A DNA stretch of 64,000 nt from Arthrobacter globiformis (lineage in GTDB: Bacteria > Actinomycetota > Actinomycetes > Actinomycetales > Micrococcaceae): NCBI RefSeq assembly GCF_030815865.1, contig NZ_JAUSXI010000001.1, positions 248,001 to 312,000 on the forward strand. Direction: 5' to 3'. Made by a program: the position numbers and the translations under genes. The notes under the pieces were generated by a model. It saw only the letters and a list, made by a program, of their open reading frames with translations, had not been told where the DNA came from and did not search any database. Below, piece after piece: positions 38,271 through 48,761 of this stretch (the stretch's first letter is position 1; each line of letters starts with the position of its first letter).

Positions 38271-38309
38271 TGAGTCCGGTCTCAATCGTAGGGACTGAGA
38301 CCGGACTCA
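38271..38309. promoter_or_regulatory. Paired LacI-family operators
   Basis: TGAGTCCGGTCTCA (38271-38284) and its exact reverse complement TGAGACCGGACTCA (38296-38309) are 25 bases apart start to start. Each is itself almost palindromic around a central CG (TGAGnCCGGnCTCA), as LacI-family sites are. Lying just downstream of the promoter, they would block elongation or promoter clearance. The pair could also fold as an RNA hairpin in the leader. Confidence 0.8.
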
Positions 38310-38383
38310 GCAAGAGCTTCATCGACCAAATCCTTTGGCGGCCCCTGACAGCACCGCTTTCCCTCCCACGATTGGACAACGCT

Positions 38384-39250
38384 GTGATCAAACTGAACTT
38401 CCGCCCGGCAGCGGTGGCTGCGGCAACCCTGGCGGCCCTCCTTGCCCTTTCGGGCTGCGGCGGGTCATCCTCCGCAACCTCCAGCCCGGCCGAGAATCCG
38501 TACGGACTGATTGAACCGGGCACCATCCGGGTGGCAAGCCTGGGTGACTCAAAGCCGTACACCTTCACCGACGCGCAGGGTAACTTCACCGGCTTCGACG
38601 TCGAACTGTTCAAGGACGTGGCACACCGCGCCGGCGTAGACAAAGTGGTCTTCACCGGTCAGGACTTCTCCGGTCTGCTCTCCGCCGTGGCCAACGGCCA
38701 GTTCGACGTCGGCGTCGCCGCGATCGGCATCACGGACAAGCGCAAGGAAACCGTGGACTTCTCCAGCGGCTACCTCGCGGGCTACCTGACCGTTATCACC
38801 ACCAAGAACTCGGGCATCAAGGACGTCGACGGCCTCAACGGAAAGCGCCTGGGCGTGGTCCAGGGAACGCTGCAGGAAGCGTACGCCGTCAAGAACTTCA
38901 CCTCGGCCAACCTGGTGCGCTTCCCGGACAACAACACCGCCATCGCTGCCGTCAACAGCGGTTCCGTGGACGCCCACTTCCTCGACTACGAGGCTGCCAA
39001 GGCCTACCAGGAGCAGTACGGCCTGATCAGCGCGGCTGACATCCCGTCCTTCGACGCCCCCGCAGGCTTCGCCATCGCCAAGGACAAGCCGGCCTTCAAG
39101 GAAGCGTTGGACAAGGGCCTCGCCGCAGCGATGGAAGACGGCACCTGGAAGAAGCTGTACCAGAAGTGGTTCCCGGGCTCCCCGATGCCGGAGCAGTACC
39201 TGCCCAAGGCCGAGCAGGCCGCCACCCCGGCGCCGACCGCAAGCAAGTAA
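38384..39250 (+). CDS. Amino-acid-type ABC transporter, substrate-binding lipoprotein
   Basis: A 288-residue family 3 (polar amino acid) binding protein. The start is a GTG reading [11 protein letters not shown], giving a proper signal peptide and lipobox LSGCGG (Cys about 24); longer in-frame starts run back into the regulator. The mature protein has [48 protein letters not shown] and a second-lobe [14 protein letters not shown]. It is the first gene of a five-gene operon with permease, ATPase and two redox enzymes. The substrate is probably an amino acid or amino-acid derivative. Confidence 0.9.
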   Translation: MIKLNFRPAAVAAATLAALLALSGCGGSSSATSSPAENPYGLIEPGTIRVASLGDSKPYTFTDAQGNFTGFDVELFKDVAHRAGVDKVVFTGQDFSGLLSAVANGQFDVGVAAIGITDKRKETVDFSSGYLAGYLTVITTKNSGIKDVDGLNGKRLGVVQGTLQEAYAVKNFTSANLVRFPDNNTAIAAVNSGSVDAHFLDYEAAKAYQEQYGLISAADIPSFDAPAGFAIAKDKPAFKEALDKGLAAAMEDGTWKKLYQKWFPGSPMPEQYLPKAEQAATPAPTASK

Positions 39251-39348
39251 GCGGCAGCCGGACCGGCACAGCGCCGTTCCCGCCGGGCGGGCTGCTCCCG
39301 CAGCCCGCCCGGCACCCGAATCAAACAACTAACGTCTGAGAGCAATCA

Positions 39349-40133
39349 ATGGACTGGCTCAACATCATCGGCCGTACCTTCTTCGACTTTGAAGCAATGC
39401 TCGAGGTGCTGCCCCAACTCCTCGGGGTTGGCCTTCTGAACACGCTGATCATCTCTGTCGCCGCGACCATCCTCGGCGTGGTGCTGGGCATGGTGGTGGC
39501 GGTCATGGGCATCTCGCGGTCCCGCTGGCTGCGCATTCCTGCCCGGATCTACACCGACCTCTTCCGCGGCCTGCCGGCCATCCTCACTATCCTGCTGATC
39601 GGCCAGGGCTTCGCCCGGTTCAGCCAGTCGATCTTCGGCCCCTCGCCGTACCCGCTGGGAATCATCGCGCTGAGCCTCATCGCCAGCGCCTACATCGGCG
39701 AAATCTTCCGCGCCGGCATCCTCAGCGTGGACAAGGGCCAGGGCGAGGCGTGCCGCGCGCTGGGCATGAGCTACGCCAAGTCGATGGCCCTGGTGGTGGT
39801 CCCGCAGGGCGTCCGCCGCGTTCTGCCGGCCCTGGTGAACCAGTTCATCGCCATCGTCAAGGATTCCTCCCTGGTCTACTTCCTTGGCCTGCTGGTCAGC
39901 GAACGCGAACTGTTCCGCGTGGGCCAGGACGCCGCCGTGCTCTCCGGTAACCTCTCACCCCTGGTCATGGCCGGCATCTTCTACCTGGTGATTACCGTGC
40001 CCCTGACCCACCTGGTCAACTACTTCGACAACAGGTTCCGCACCGGCCGCCGCCGGCCCGCCCCGCCCACGTCCGGCCTGAAGGAAGTCACCGAACTCGA
40101 CGCGGCCTCGCCGCTCACCACCGGGAGCAACAC

Positions 40134-40137
<4 letters not shown>
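39349..40137 (+). CDS. Amino-acid-type ABC transporter, permease
   Basis: A 262-residue HisM/GlnP-type permease with five or six helices. The EAA loop reads GEACRALGMSYAKSMALVVVPQG, with the FRGLPAILTILL and AYIGEIFRAGILSVDKGQ segments of polar amino-acid permeases. It lies about 100 bases after the binding-protein gene. Its stop overlaps the ATPase start (ATGA). It probably works as a homodimer because no second permease is present. Confidence 0.93.
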
Positions 40138-40924
<787 letters not shown>

Positions 40925-40925
<1 letters not shown>

Positions 40926-41968
40926 TGGGGAACGGTACAGCGGCACCCGTCCGGACCGCCGTCGTCGGTTTTGGAATCTCCGGCAAGGTTTTCCACGCCC
41001 CGCTGCTCGCGGCGGATCCGCATTACTCGCTGGACGTGATCGTGACGGCGGATCCGGCGCGTGCCGCCGAGGCGGCCCGGCTTTACCCGCAGGCGCGGAT
41101 CGTTCCGACGCCGGAGGCGATGTTCGCCCAGGCCGGCGACCTGGATCTGGTGGTCCTGGGCACTCCACCGCACACCCATTTCGACCTGGCGGCCACAGCC
41201 ATTGCCCACGGCCTCCACGTGGTGGTGGACAAGCCCTTCGTGCCCACCTCCGCTCAGGGGGTGGAACTGATCGCCTTGGCGTCCGACGGCGGGGTGCAGC
41301 TCACGGTGTTCCAGAACCGACGGTGGGACGCCGACTTCCTGACCCTGCAGAAGCTGCTTCGATCGGGGGCTGTGGGCGAGGTGCGCACCTTCGAATCACG
41401 GTTCGAATGGTGGCGGCCGGAGGGCTTTGGAAACTGGCGCGACAGCGTCTCGCTTGCCCAGGGCGGCGGAATCCTCCACGACCTCGGCGCGCACCTGATC
41501 GACCAGGCCATCCAGCTGTTCGGGCCGGTTGAAAAGAGCTACGGCGAGACTGCCAGCCGCGGATCCGATCCAGGAGCCGCCGACACGGAAGCGTTTGTCT
41601 CCCTGCTTCACGGATCCGGCGTCCGCACCAGGCTGTGGATGAACGGGATGGCAGCACAGGTGGGCCCGCGCTTCCACGTCCTCGGCTCCGAAGCCGGCTA
41701 CACGAAGTGGGGCCTGGACGGCCAGGAGCCAGCGCTCGCGGCCGGCGTGACGCCGTCGGATCCCGCCTACGGCATCGATCCCCAGGAGTCTTGGGGACTT
41801 TTGGGCGTGGATGGTGCCGCCGATCCCGTTCCCTCAGAGCGGGGCGCGTACCCCGAGTTCTACGTTCAGCTCGCCGCCGCCCTCCAAGGGGAGGGGCCGG
41901 TGCCCGTCAATCCGTCAGAGCCGCTCGAAGTCCTCAAAGTTATCGAGGGCATCCACGCGCTGGCCTGA
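40925..41968 (+). CDS. Gfo/Idh/MocA-family NAD(P)-dependent oxidoreductase
   Basis: A 347-residue two-domain oxidoreductase with a Rossmann motif VVGFGISGKVFHAPLL (about 13-28), the family Lys-Pro in VVVDKPFVP, and a C-terminal alpha/beta domain with GGILHDLGAHLIDQAIQLFG carrying the usual catalytic His. The ATG at 40925 has GGAGG 7 bases upstream; a GTG one codon earlier is possible. The start overlaps the ATPase stop. Such enzymes oxidise or reduce sugars, inositols, or imines of opine-like compounds. Its place in an amino-acid-type ABC operon favours an amino-sugar or opine-like substrate, but this is inference. Confidence 0.9.
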
Positions 41969-42076
41969 GCCTTAGCGCCAGCCATCACTCCTGCCGTGAC
42001 TCGCCGCCCCATCCTTTCCGGACGCGGCTTCGCGTCCCTATCAACCGTGTCCAAAATGCATAGAAAGGGAGAACTC

Positions 42077-43195
42077 ATGTCCTCCACCGCCACCAAGCAC
42101 GTCGCCATCATCGGCGGCGGCATCCTGGGCGTCTCCACGGCTGTCCACCTGCTCCGGGAAGGCGCATCCGTGACGCTGCTGACCGAGCGCGGCCTGGCCA
42201 GCGAAGCCACCGGCCGTTCGCTCTCCTGGCTCAACTCCGCCGGTGAACGGTCCACGCCCTACCACCAGCTCCGCCTCGCCGGCGTGGACCGGTACCGCAC
42301 GCTCTTCGCTTCCGATCCCAGCCGGGAGTGGCTGCAGTTCGGCGGCGGGCTGATGTGGAACGCCGCCGGGCAGCGGGAGATCACCGAGGCCCGGCACGCC
42401 TACGAGAAATCCATCGGCTACGACTCGAAGCTGCTGGCGCCGGAAGGCATTGCGGCGTTCACGCCCGGCATCGATGCGGGTGCTGTTCCTGAAAACGCCA
42501 TCTTCAACCCGGGTGAGGGCTGGGTCAGCCTGCCGGACCTGGTGGACTTCCTGATGGAGGAGTTCCACGAGCGCGGCGGCCGGCTGGTGTTGAACGCCGG
42601 CAGGTCCTCCGTGGTGGTCGACGGCGGCCGGGCCGTGGGCGTTGAAACAGCGCCTGGCGAGACGTACGACGCCGACGCGGTACTGGTGGCGTGCGGTGCG
42701 GCGACACCCGCCGTCGTCGCGCCCCTCGGCGTTGACATCCCCAATGGTTCCCCGGTGTCCATGCTGGTGCTGACCAAGCCGGTGGAGCACGACGTGCGGG
42801 CCGTGATGAACACGCTGCGGGCGGCCGTGCGCCCCAACCCGGGCGGCACCTTTGCCTTGGACCACGACTGGTACGAGGAACACATCACGGAGCACGGGGA
42901 CGGTTCGTTCAGCATCCCGGACGACGTGGTCCAGGAACTCGCCGACGAGGCCTCCAGGCTCATTGCCGGCAACCCTGAGCTGAAGCCCGCGAGCTGGAAG
43001 ATCGGCTACAAGCCCATTCCGGGCGACGGCGAGCCGGTGCTGGGCGAACTTGGCCAGGTGCCCGGCTGCTTCGTGGCGTTCACCCACTCCGGAGCCACCT
43101 TGGGGCTCGTTGTGGGCGAACTCCTTGCCGGCGAAATCCTGAGCGGCGGCAGGCACCCCATGTTGTCCACGTTCCGTCCGGCCCGGTTTTCCTGA
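42077..43195 (+). CDS. FAD-dependent amino acid oxidase/dehydrogenase (DadA/DAO family)
   Basis: A 372-residue flavoenzyme. The start is the ATG of MSSTATKHVAI with AAAGGGAG upstream. An FAD Rossmann motif VAIIGGGILGVSTAVHLL (about 9-26) with the TLLTERGLASEATGRSLSW follow-on marks the DAO superfamily, and the C-terminal PGCFVAFTHSGATLGLVVGELLAGEI closes the FAD domain. Members oxidise D-amino acids, glycine, sarcosine or secondary amines to imines. It ends the five-gene operon and is followed by a strong terminator. Paired with the Gfo/Idh/MocA enzyme and ABC importer it suggests catabolism of an N-substituted or unusual amino acid. Confidence 0.9.
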   Translation: MSSTATKHVAIIGGGILGVSTAVHLLREGASVTLLTERGLASEATGRSLSWLNSAGERSTPYHQLRLAGVDRYRTLFASDPSREWLQFGGGLMWNAAGQREITEARHAYEKSIGYDSKLLAPEGIAAFTPGIDAGAVPENAIFNPGEGWVSLPDLVDFLMEEFHERGGRLVLNAGRSSVVVDGGRAVGVETAPGETYDADAVLVACGAATPAVVAPLGVDIPNGSPVSMLVLTKPVEHDVRAVMNTLRAAVRPNPGGTFALDHDWYEEHITEHGDGSFSIPDDVVQELADEASRLIAGNPELKPASWKIGYKPIPGDGEPVLGELGQVPGCFVAFTHSGATLGLVVGELLAGEILSGGRHPMLSTFRPARFS

Positions 43196-43224
43196 CAGGC
43201 CTGTTTCCCTGAAATGGGGAAGCG

Positions 43225-43268
43225 GAAGCCCCGCACCGTCCGTGAAAGGGCGGTGCGGGGCTTCTTTG
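43225..43268 (+). terminator. Intrinsic terminator of the ABC/oxidase operon
   Basis: GAAGCCCCGCACCG pairs exactly with CGGTGCGGGGCTTC across a 12-base loop, followed by TTT. It lies 30 bases after the FAD oxidase stop. Confidence 0.9.
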
Positions 43269-43433
43269 GCGAATCCCCCGGGTATCTGGGGTCCCGGGGT
43301 GCTTCCCTAAAGCTACCGGCCGGTAACCAGAAGTCAAGAGGCGGTCACAATCACGAGACGGCTACCGGATGAACCCTGCCCGTGCCGTACGATACGAGTC
43401 ACATGCGGTTGCTTTGTACACGCTGGGGGGCGG

Positions 43434-45716
43434 ATGAAAACAGGCGTGATTCCAAACGGCCATCCACTGGGCCACGGGAAGGGTACGCGGCGCACCCTGT
43501 TGTGGCTCATGTGGGTGTTGCTGGGCCTGTATCTGGGTGGCTTGCTGCTGGACCGCGACGGGTTCAGCCCGCTTGTGAACGTCTGGATCGGCGTGCCAGC
43601 GGCGTGGGCGCCCGCGGCTGTGGCCTGGCTGGCGGCCTACCGCGCCAAGGACCACTGGGCACTCGCCCTGGTAGCGATGGCGTTGTCTGCGTTTGCGGCG
43701 GGGAGCACCTACTACGTGGCCGCGCTCGCGGGGGCCAGATCGCTGCCCTTCCCGTCGCCTGCGGATACTGGCTACCTGCTGTTCTACCCGCTCGCCCTTG
43801 GCGGATTGTTCGTCTATTTGCTCCCGCTGCGCCAGCGGCTGGCGCGCTCCGTGCTGCTGGACGCCGTCGTCGGCTCACTCGGCGCCGCCTCCGTCCTGGT
43901 GGTTCTGCTCAGCCCGCTGCTGTCGGCCGCCGGCGGGTTTTCCTCACTGGCTACGGCCGTGGCGGTGGCCTACCCTCTCCTGGATCTCATCGTTCTGGCC
44001 GTGACCGCCGGAATGGCGGCAGTACCGGGCCTTGCCACGGGCCGTAGCGGGGCAACTCTGATGCTGGGGCTCATGGTGTTCGCCGCCGCTGACGTTGTCT
44101 ACGCCTCCAGGCTGGCCACCGACACCTACGTCCTCGGCACGCCCCTGGATGCCGGCTGGACAGCGGGTTTGTGTCTAATTGCAGCCTGGGCGGACGGGTT
44201 CGGCCGGCAGGAGGAAAAAGCCCAGGGTGCCAGTGAAGGCTCATGGACCCCGGCCGTTCCGATGGTTGCCACCGCCGCCGGGATCGGCGTCCTGATCGTG
44301 GGCACCGGGATCCCGGTGCCGGAACTCGCCGTGGGGCTTGCTGCGGCCACCTTGGTGTCAGCGGGCATCCGGACCCAGTTGGCCTTCCGCCAGCTGGTTA
44401 CCCTCGCCGAGGTGCGCCGGCAGTCCAGGACGGATGAACTAACGGGGCTGCCGAACCGGCGGGCGCTGTACACCGACGCTCCTGCCGTGCTCGAGGCGCG
44501 GCAGGGTGCACCGTGCGCCTTCCTCTTGCTGGACGCGGACAGATTCAAGGAAATCAACGACAGCCTGGGCCACGACGTCGGGGACCGGCTGCTGGTCCAG
44601 GTCAGCGAACGGCTCCGCCGGTGCCTGGGCCCCGATGACCTGATAGCCCGGCTGGGCGGGGACGAATTCGCCATCCTCCTCCTTGATGCCGGCGAGCATG
44701 AGGCCCTGCAGCTCGCCGACCGGCTACGGGCTGCCCTGAGTGAGCCCCTCACGCTGAGGGGCATTGCCCTTCAGGTCGGTGTCAGCGTCGGCATCGCCCT
44801 GTTCCCGGAACAGGGGGAGGACCTGAAGACGCTGCTGCGCAAGGCGGACACGGCCATGTACCGGGCCAAAACCTCGCGCAGCGGCAGGCACGTGTACGCC
44901 AGCGAGGACCACAGTCCGGGGGAAGAGCGGCTGAGGATGCTCCAGGAGCTTCGCGCCGCTCTCATCGAGGACCAGCTCGTGCTGCATTACCAGCCCAAGG
45001 TGGACGCGCTCACCGGGGAACCTAAGGGCGTGGAGGCACTGGTCCGCTGGAACCATCCCCGGCACGGACTGCTGGCCCCCGGTTCGTTTCTTCTGCTGGC
45101 GGAGGAGGGCGGACTCATGAACGCCCTGAATGACCGCGTGCTCACCCTGGCCCTGGACCAGGCAGTCATCTGGCATTCGCAGGGCAGGCCAATGACCGTG
45201 GCTGCAAACCTCTCGGCCAGCTCACTCATCGACGCAGAGCTGCCGAACCGGATTGCCGCCATGATCAAGGAGCGGGGCCTCGCGGAGTCGGCGCTGATGG
45301 TCGAGATCACCGAGGATTTCATGATGCCAGACCGGGCCCGCGCCAGGGATATCCTGTCCGGATTGCAGTCCCGCGGCATACGGGTGGCCATTGACGACTT
45401 CGGCACGGGCTACAGCTCACTGGCCTACCTCCGGGACCTGCCCATCAATGAGCTGAAGCTTGACCGCTCCTTCATCGTTTCGATGACCGAGGACCCGCGG
45501 GCTGCGGCCCTGGTGGCCTCAACCATCAACCTCGCGCACAGCCTTGGCCTGACGGTGGTCGCCGAAGGTGTGGAGGACGGAGGTGCATTGGACCAGCTGG
45601 GCAGTTACGGCTGCGACCAGGCGCAGGGGTTCCATATCCTTCGCCCGGTACCTGCCGCCGAGCTGGACGACTGGTTCACCGTGTCCGCGCTGAACAGCGG
45701 GCTGCCCGCGGCGTGA
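43434..45716 (+). CDS. Membrane GGDEF-EAL cyclic-di-GMP enzyme
   Basis: A 760-residue protein. About nine or ten membrane helices fill residues 20-320 and may form a sensor. The GGDEF domain (about 330-490) has an intact GGDEF motif, but the four residues at the inhibitory RxxD site read GPDD, so product inhibition is probably lost. The EAL domain (about 500-745) has EALVRW, the metal-binding VEITED and DDFGTGYS, KLDRSF and VVAEGVED, the full set for phosphodiesterase activity. Both making and breaking c-di-GMP are possible. It stands alone after a terminator. No ligand can be named for the sensor. Confidence 0.93.
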   Translation: MKTGVIPNGHPLGHGKGTRRTLLWLMWVLLGLYLGGLLLDRDGFSPLVNVWIGVPAAWAPAAVAWLAAYRAKDHWALALVAMALSAFAAGSTYYVAALAGARSLPFPSPADTGYLLFYPLALGGLFVYLLPLRQRLARSVLLDAVVGSLGAASVLVVLLSPLLSAAGGFSSLATAVAVAYPLLDLIVLAVTAGMAAVPGLATGRSGATLMLGLMVFAAADVVYASRLATDTYVLGTPLDAGWTAGLCLIAAWADGFGRQEEKAQGASEGSWTPAVPMVATAAGIGVLIVGTGIPVPELAVGLAAATLVSAGIRTQLAFRQLVTLAEVRRQSRTDELTGLPNRRALYTDAPAVLEARQGAPCAFLLLDADRFKEINDSLGHDVGDRLLVQVSERLRRCLGPDDLIARLGGDEFAILLLDAGEHEALQLADRLRAALSEPLTLRGIALQVGVSVGIALFPEQGEDLKTLLRKADTAMYRAKTSRSGRHVYASEDHSPGEERLRMLQELRAALIEDQLVLHYQPKVDALTGEPKGVEALVRWNHPRHGLLAPGSFLLLAEEGGLMNALNDRVLTLALDQAVIWHSQGRPMTVAANLSASSLIDAELPNRIAAMIKERGLAESALMVEITEDFMMPDRARARDILSGLQSRGIRVAIDDFGTGYSSLAYLRDLPINELKLDRSFIVSMTEDPRAAALVASTINLAHSLGLTVVAEGVEDGGALDQLGSYGCDQAQGFHILRPVPAAELDDWFTVSALNSGLPAA

Positions 45717-45771
45717 CGCGCTCAGCCGCCCGTTGGCGGGTGCGGTGGTGGGCGCGCCGCAGCACGTGTTG

Positions 45772-46356
45772 TCAGGCCAGGATTCTCTTATGGAAGAACA
45801 CGAGGTAGTCGCCCGCGGCGTCCTCGAACCCGAAGTCCTTCCAGTACGCCCGCAGCGCCGCTTTGGCCTCCTCGTATTCCGGGGAGTCCGCCGGCGGGGA
45901 CCCCTCGCCGTGCGCCGGCGCGGCATGGACCACCACCAGGTTCACGGACCGGCCCACGGTTTCGACGATGGCGTTCAGCACCGAGTAGCCGGTCCTCCCA
46001 CCGCGATACTCCGGGAAGATCTCGAGCGAGGAGACGATCATCAGGTCCCCGCCGTCCTGCAGGTACTCCCTGATCAGGTCCGGACGGTCCGTGGTGAGCA
46101 TTTCAGCGGCCTTGGCCATCTCCTGGTCCGCTTTGCCGGTGGTGAGGAAGAGGTTGATCATGCCGGCTTTGGGAACAACTTGGACGACGGCGCTCCCGAG
46201 CTGCCGCTTCTCGTCACCGGCGGGCGTGGGCAGCGGGCAGCTCACCGCGACTTCCCAGCGCAGCGGATAGTCCGAGGGTTCATGCTCCAGCCCGGGCGTG
46301 CCGCGGTACCGGAGCTTGTACTCAAAGAACAGCGATTCCGGGTCGATTACGGTCAT
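45772..46356 (-). CDS. Possible GNAT-like acetyltransferase, 194 residues
   Basis: The C-terminal half has a strand-loop-helix IVSSLEIFPEYRGGRTGYSVLNAI that resembles the acetyl-CoA-binding motif A of GNAT enzymes (RGGRTG for R/Q-x-x-G-x-G/A), followed by strand VNLVVVHAAP and LRAYWKDFGFEDAAGDYLVF, which looks like GNAT motif B. The N-terminal half (FFEYKLRYRGTPGLE, VAVSCPLPTPAG) is not typical. Substrate unknown. It converges with the GGDEF-EAL gene, 55 bases apart. A perfect 10-base palindrome, GCAACGTTGC, lies 18 bases upstream of the start. Confidence 0.6.
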   Translation of the reverse strand: MTVIDPESLFFEYKLRYRGTPGLEHEPSDYPLRWEVAVSCPLPTPAGDEKRQLGSAVVQVVPKAGMINLFLTTGKADQEMAKAAEMLTTDRPDLIREYLQDGGDLMIVSSLEIFPEYRGGRTGYSVLNAIVETVGRSVNLVVVHAAPAHGEGSPPADSPEYEEAKAALRAYWKDFGFEDAAGDYLVFFHKRILA

Positions 46357-46428
46357 GGCGCCGTCCTTGAGCTCGCAACGTTGCGTATTAAGGAATTTTA
46401 GTCGCCTTGGACGGTGTGAGAAATGGGA

Positions 46429-47121
46429 TCAGCCCCGCAGGGCGCCCAGCCCGCCGATCAGTGCCTCGAGGCCAAGGCTGAAGGCGACGTCGGCCGTCCG
46501 TTCATGCCCCTGCTCGGCCAGGCTCCGGACGGCACCCGTGAAGCTGGGTGTCGCCTCCGCCATGGTTCCGGGATCAAAGATGTCCGCCGGCGCCGTGACG
46601 TCGTAGGCCGATCCGAAAATGAAGGATTCCAGCGCGACGATGGAGGATACGATCCGCTCCTCGGGAAAACCTGCATCGCGGAAGCCGGCGCTGACCGTTT
46701 CATACATGGCCAGGGTCTGCGGTGCGTCGGTCACGGGCAGTACGGCAATGACCGGTATCAGCGGGGTGTGCTGGGAGAACACGTCGCGGTAGCTCCAGGC
46801 CCACGTCCGGACGGCATCCTCCCATGGGCCGGCACCGAAGGCCGAGACGTCCACGAGGGAGGCGAGATGGTCCTCCAGCAGCAGGAGCACGTCCCGCTTG
46901 GATTTCACATGGTTGTAAAGGGCCGACGGCGCGACGTTCAGCGAGCGGGCCAGTGCGGCCATGGTCAGGCCGTCGTAACCCTTCTTCTCGATCAGCCGCA
47001 GCGCGGCTTCCGTGATGCCCGCCTTGTCCAGCACGCCTCCCACAGGGCGTCCGGCGCGGCGCCGGCTGCCCTGCCCGGCTGCCGCTGAACCGGCTGGTGC
47101 TACGGCTGGTGATGCCGGCAT
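46429..47121 (-). CDS. TetR-family regulator of the putrescine oxidase locus
   Basis: A 230-residue repressor with a disordered, Ala/Gly/Arg-rich N-terminus (1-28), a helix-turn-helix (about 32-80; GYDGLTMAALARSLNVAPSALYNHVKSKRDVL) and a helical ligand domain. A good AAAGG site precedes the ATG. It is divergent from the putrescine oxidase gene, and a perfect 21-base palindrome lies between them at 47205-47225. Sensing putrescine or another polyamine is the obvious hypothesis. Confidence 0.9.
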   Translation of the reverse strand: MPASPAVAPAGSAAAGQGSRRRAGRPVGGVLDKAGITEAALRLIEKKGYDGLTMAALARSLNVAPSALYNHVKSKRDVLLLLEDHLASLVDVSAFGAGPWEDAVRTWAWSYRDVFSQHTPLIPVIAVLPVTDAPQTLAMYETVSAGFRDAGFPEERIVSSIVALESFIFGSAYDVTAPADIFDPGTMAEATPSFTGAVRSLAEQGHERTADVAFSLGLEALIGGLGALRG

Positions 47122-47204
47122 GGCTGACCTTTCTGCGGGTGAACGTCCTTCGCATTATTCCATCAGCCTCTTCCGCTCCCTCGCCAAAGGCTCTATAGTT
47201 CTTA

Positions 47205-47225
47205 TAAATGAATGGGATTCATTTA
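47205..47225. promoter_or_regulatory. TetR operator and puo promoter
   Basis: Arms TAAATGAAT and ATTCATTTA match perfectly around a GGG centre. TATAGT (47194-47199) with TTCCGC 17 bases upstream (47171-47176) is a plausible promoter toward the oxidase, which would put the operator over the transcription start. It is one of the most AT-rich spots in an otherwise G/C-rich region. Confidence 0.8.
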
Positions 47226-47265
47226 GTGGTTCGCATCACTTACGCGGCCACCGAGAAAGGACATC

Positions 47266-48708
47266 ATGCTGAATCTTGACCGCGATGTAGTGATCGTAGG
47301 CGCCGGCCCCTCCGGCCTCACCGCCGCCCGCGAATTGAAAAAGGCGGGCCTGACCGTCGCCGTGCTGGAAGCCCGTGACCGCGTGGGTGGCCGGACCTGG
47401 ACCGACACCGTGGACGGAGCCATGCTTGAGATCGGCGGCCAGTGGGTATCGCCGGACCAGACCGCACTGCTGGCCCTGCTGGACGAACTCGGCCTGAAAA
47501 CGTACTCCCGCTACCGGGAAGGGGAGTCCGTCTACATCGGGGCGGACGGCACGCCGGTCCGGTACGCCGGCGACATGTTCCCGGTCAGCGCCACCACGGC
47601 TGCCGAGATGGACAAGCTCATCGCACTGCTGGACGAGCTGGCGGCCGAGATCGGCCCCACCGAACCCTGGGCGCACCCCAAGGCGCGGGAGCTGGACACC
47701 ATCTCCTTCCACCACTGGCTCCGCCTGAACTCCCCGGACGAGGAAGCCTGCAACAACATCGGGCTCTTCATCGCCGGCGGCATGCTCACCAAGCCGGCCC
47801 ACTCCTTCTCCGCCCTGCAGGCCGTACTGATGGCCGCCTCTGCGGGCTCCTTCACCCACCTCACGGATGAGGACTTCATCCTGGACAAGCGGGTTATCGG
47901 CGGGATGCAGCAGGTCTCCCTGCTGCAGGCAGCGGAACTGGGGGCCGACGTCGTCCTTAACAGCCCGGTGCGCGCCATCCGTTGGGAGGCCGACGGCGGC
48001 AGCGGCCACAGCGTCACTGTTGTGTCAGACCGGGCCGCGGTGAACGCGCGCTTCGTGATCATGGCCGTGCCGCCCAACCTCTACTCCCGCGTCTCCTTCA
48101 ACCCGCCGCTGCCCCGCCGCCAGCACCAGATGCACCAGCACCAGTCGCTGGGCCTGGTCATCAAGGTGCACGCCGTCTACAGCACGCCCTTCTGGCGCGA
48201 GGACGGGCTCTCCGGCACCGGGTTCGGCGCAGGCTCGCTGGTCCAGGAGGTCTACGACAACACCAACCACGGCGACACCCGCGGAACGCTCGTAGGCTTC
48301 ATCTCCGACGAGAAGGCCGACGCCGTCTTCGAGTTGAGTGCCGACGAGCGCCGCCGCGCCGTCCTGGAGTCGATCGCCGGCTTCCTGGGGGACAAGGCCC
48401 TCGAGCCTGAGGTGTACTACGAATCCGACTGGGGCTCGGAGGAGTGGACGCGCGGCGCCTACGCCTCCAGCTACGACCTCGGCGGGCTGCACCGCTACGG
48501 CAAGGACCAGCACGCAGCCGTTGGCCCCATCTACTGGTGCTCCTCTGACCTCGCCGCCGAAGGCTACCAGCACGTGGACGGGGCGGTCCGCATGGGCCAG
48601 TCCACCGCAGCCCGAATCGCACAGGCTGCACGCCCAGCCGAAGCACAAAGCCACCCTGAACTGGCCGGTGCACCTGAACTTGCGAACGCAACGGCCGCCG
48701 TCGGCTGA
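47266..48708 (+). CDS. puo: Putrescine oxidase (flavin monoamine oxidase family)
   Basis: A 480-residue FAD amine oxidase that would convert putrescine to 4-aminobutanal with release of ammonia and hydrogen peroxide. The FAD site VVIVGAGPSGLTAARELKKA (about 8-27), RVGGRTWTD and the C-terminal AAEGYQHVDGAVRMGQ are present. The internal stretches EIGGQWVSPDQTALLALLDE, MLTKPAHSFSALQAVLMAA and RRQHQMHQHQSLGLVIKVHA match my recollection of Rhodococcus putrescine oxidase closely. The start has GAAAGGA upstream. It is followed at 54 bases by an APC-type permease, probably the polyamine importer. Confidence 0.93.
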   Translation: MLNLDRDVVIVGAGPSGLTAARELKKAGLTVAVLEARDRVGGRTWTDTVDGAMLEIGGQWVSPDQTALLALLDELGLKTYSRYREGESVYIGADGTPVRYAGDMFPVSATTAAEMDKLIALLDELAAEIGPTEPWAHPKARELDTISFHHWLRLNSPDEEACNNIGLFIAGGMLTKPAHSFSALQAVLMAASAGSFTHLTDEDFILDKRVIGGMQQVSLLQAAELGADVVLNSPVRAIRWEADGGSGHSVTVVSDRAAVNARFVIMAVPPNLYSRVSFNPPLPRRQHQMHQHQSLGLVIKVHAVYSTPFWREDGLSGTGFGAGSLVQEVYDNTNHGDTRGTLVGFISDEKADAVFELSADERRRAVLESIAGFLGDKALEPEVYYESDWGSEEWTRGAYASSYDLGGLHRYGKDQHAAVGPIYWCSSDLAAEGYQHVDGAVRMGQSTAARIAQAARPAEAQSHPELAGAPELANATAAVG

Positions 48709-48761
48709 CCGGCACAGCGGTTCCCATCCCCATTCGACGATGAATGACAAGAGGCAATTAC

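Noticed and set aside
46374..46383. Palindrome GCAACGTTGC upstream of the GNAT-like gene
   Set aside because: A lone 10-base palindrome is expected by chance in 64 kb and no regulator is linked to it; mentioned only in the gene entry.
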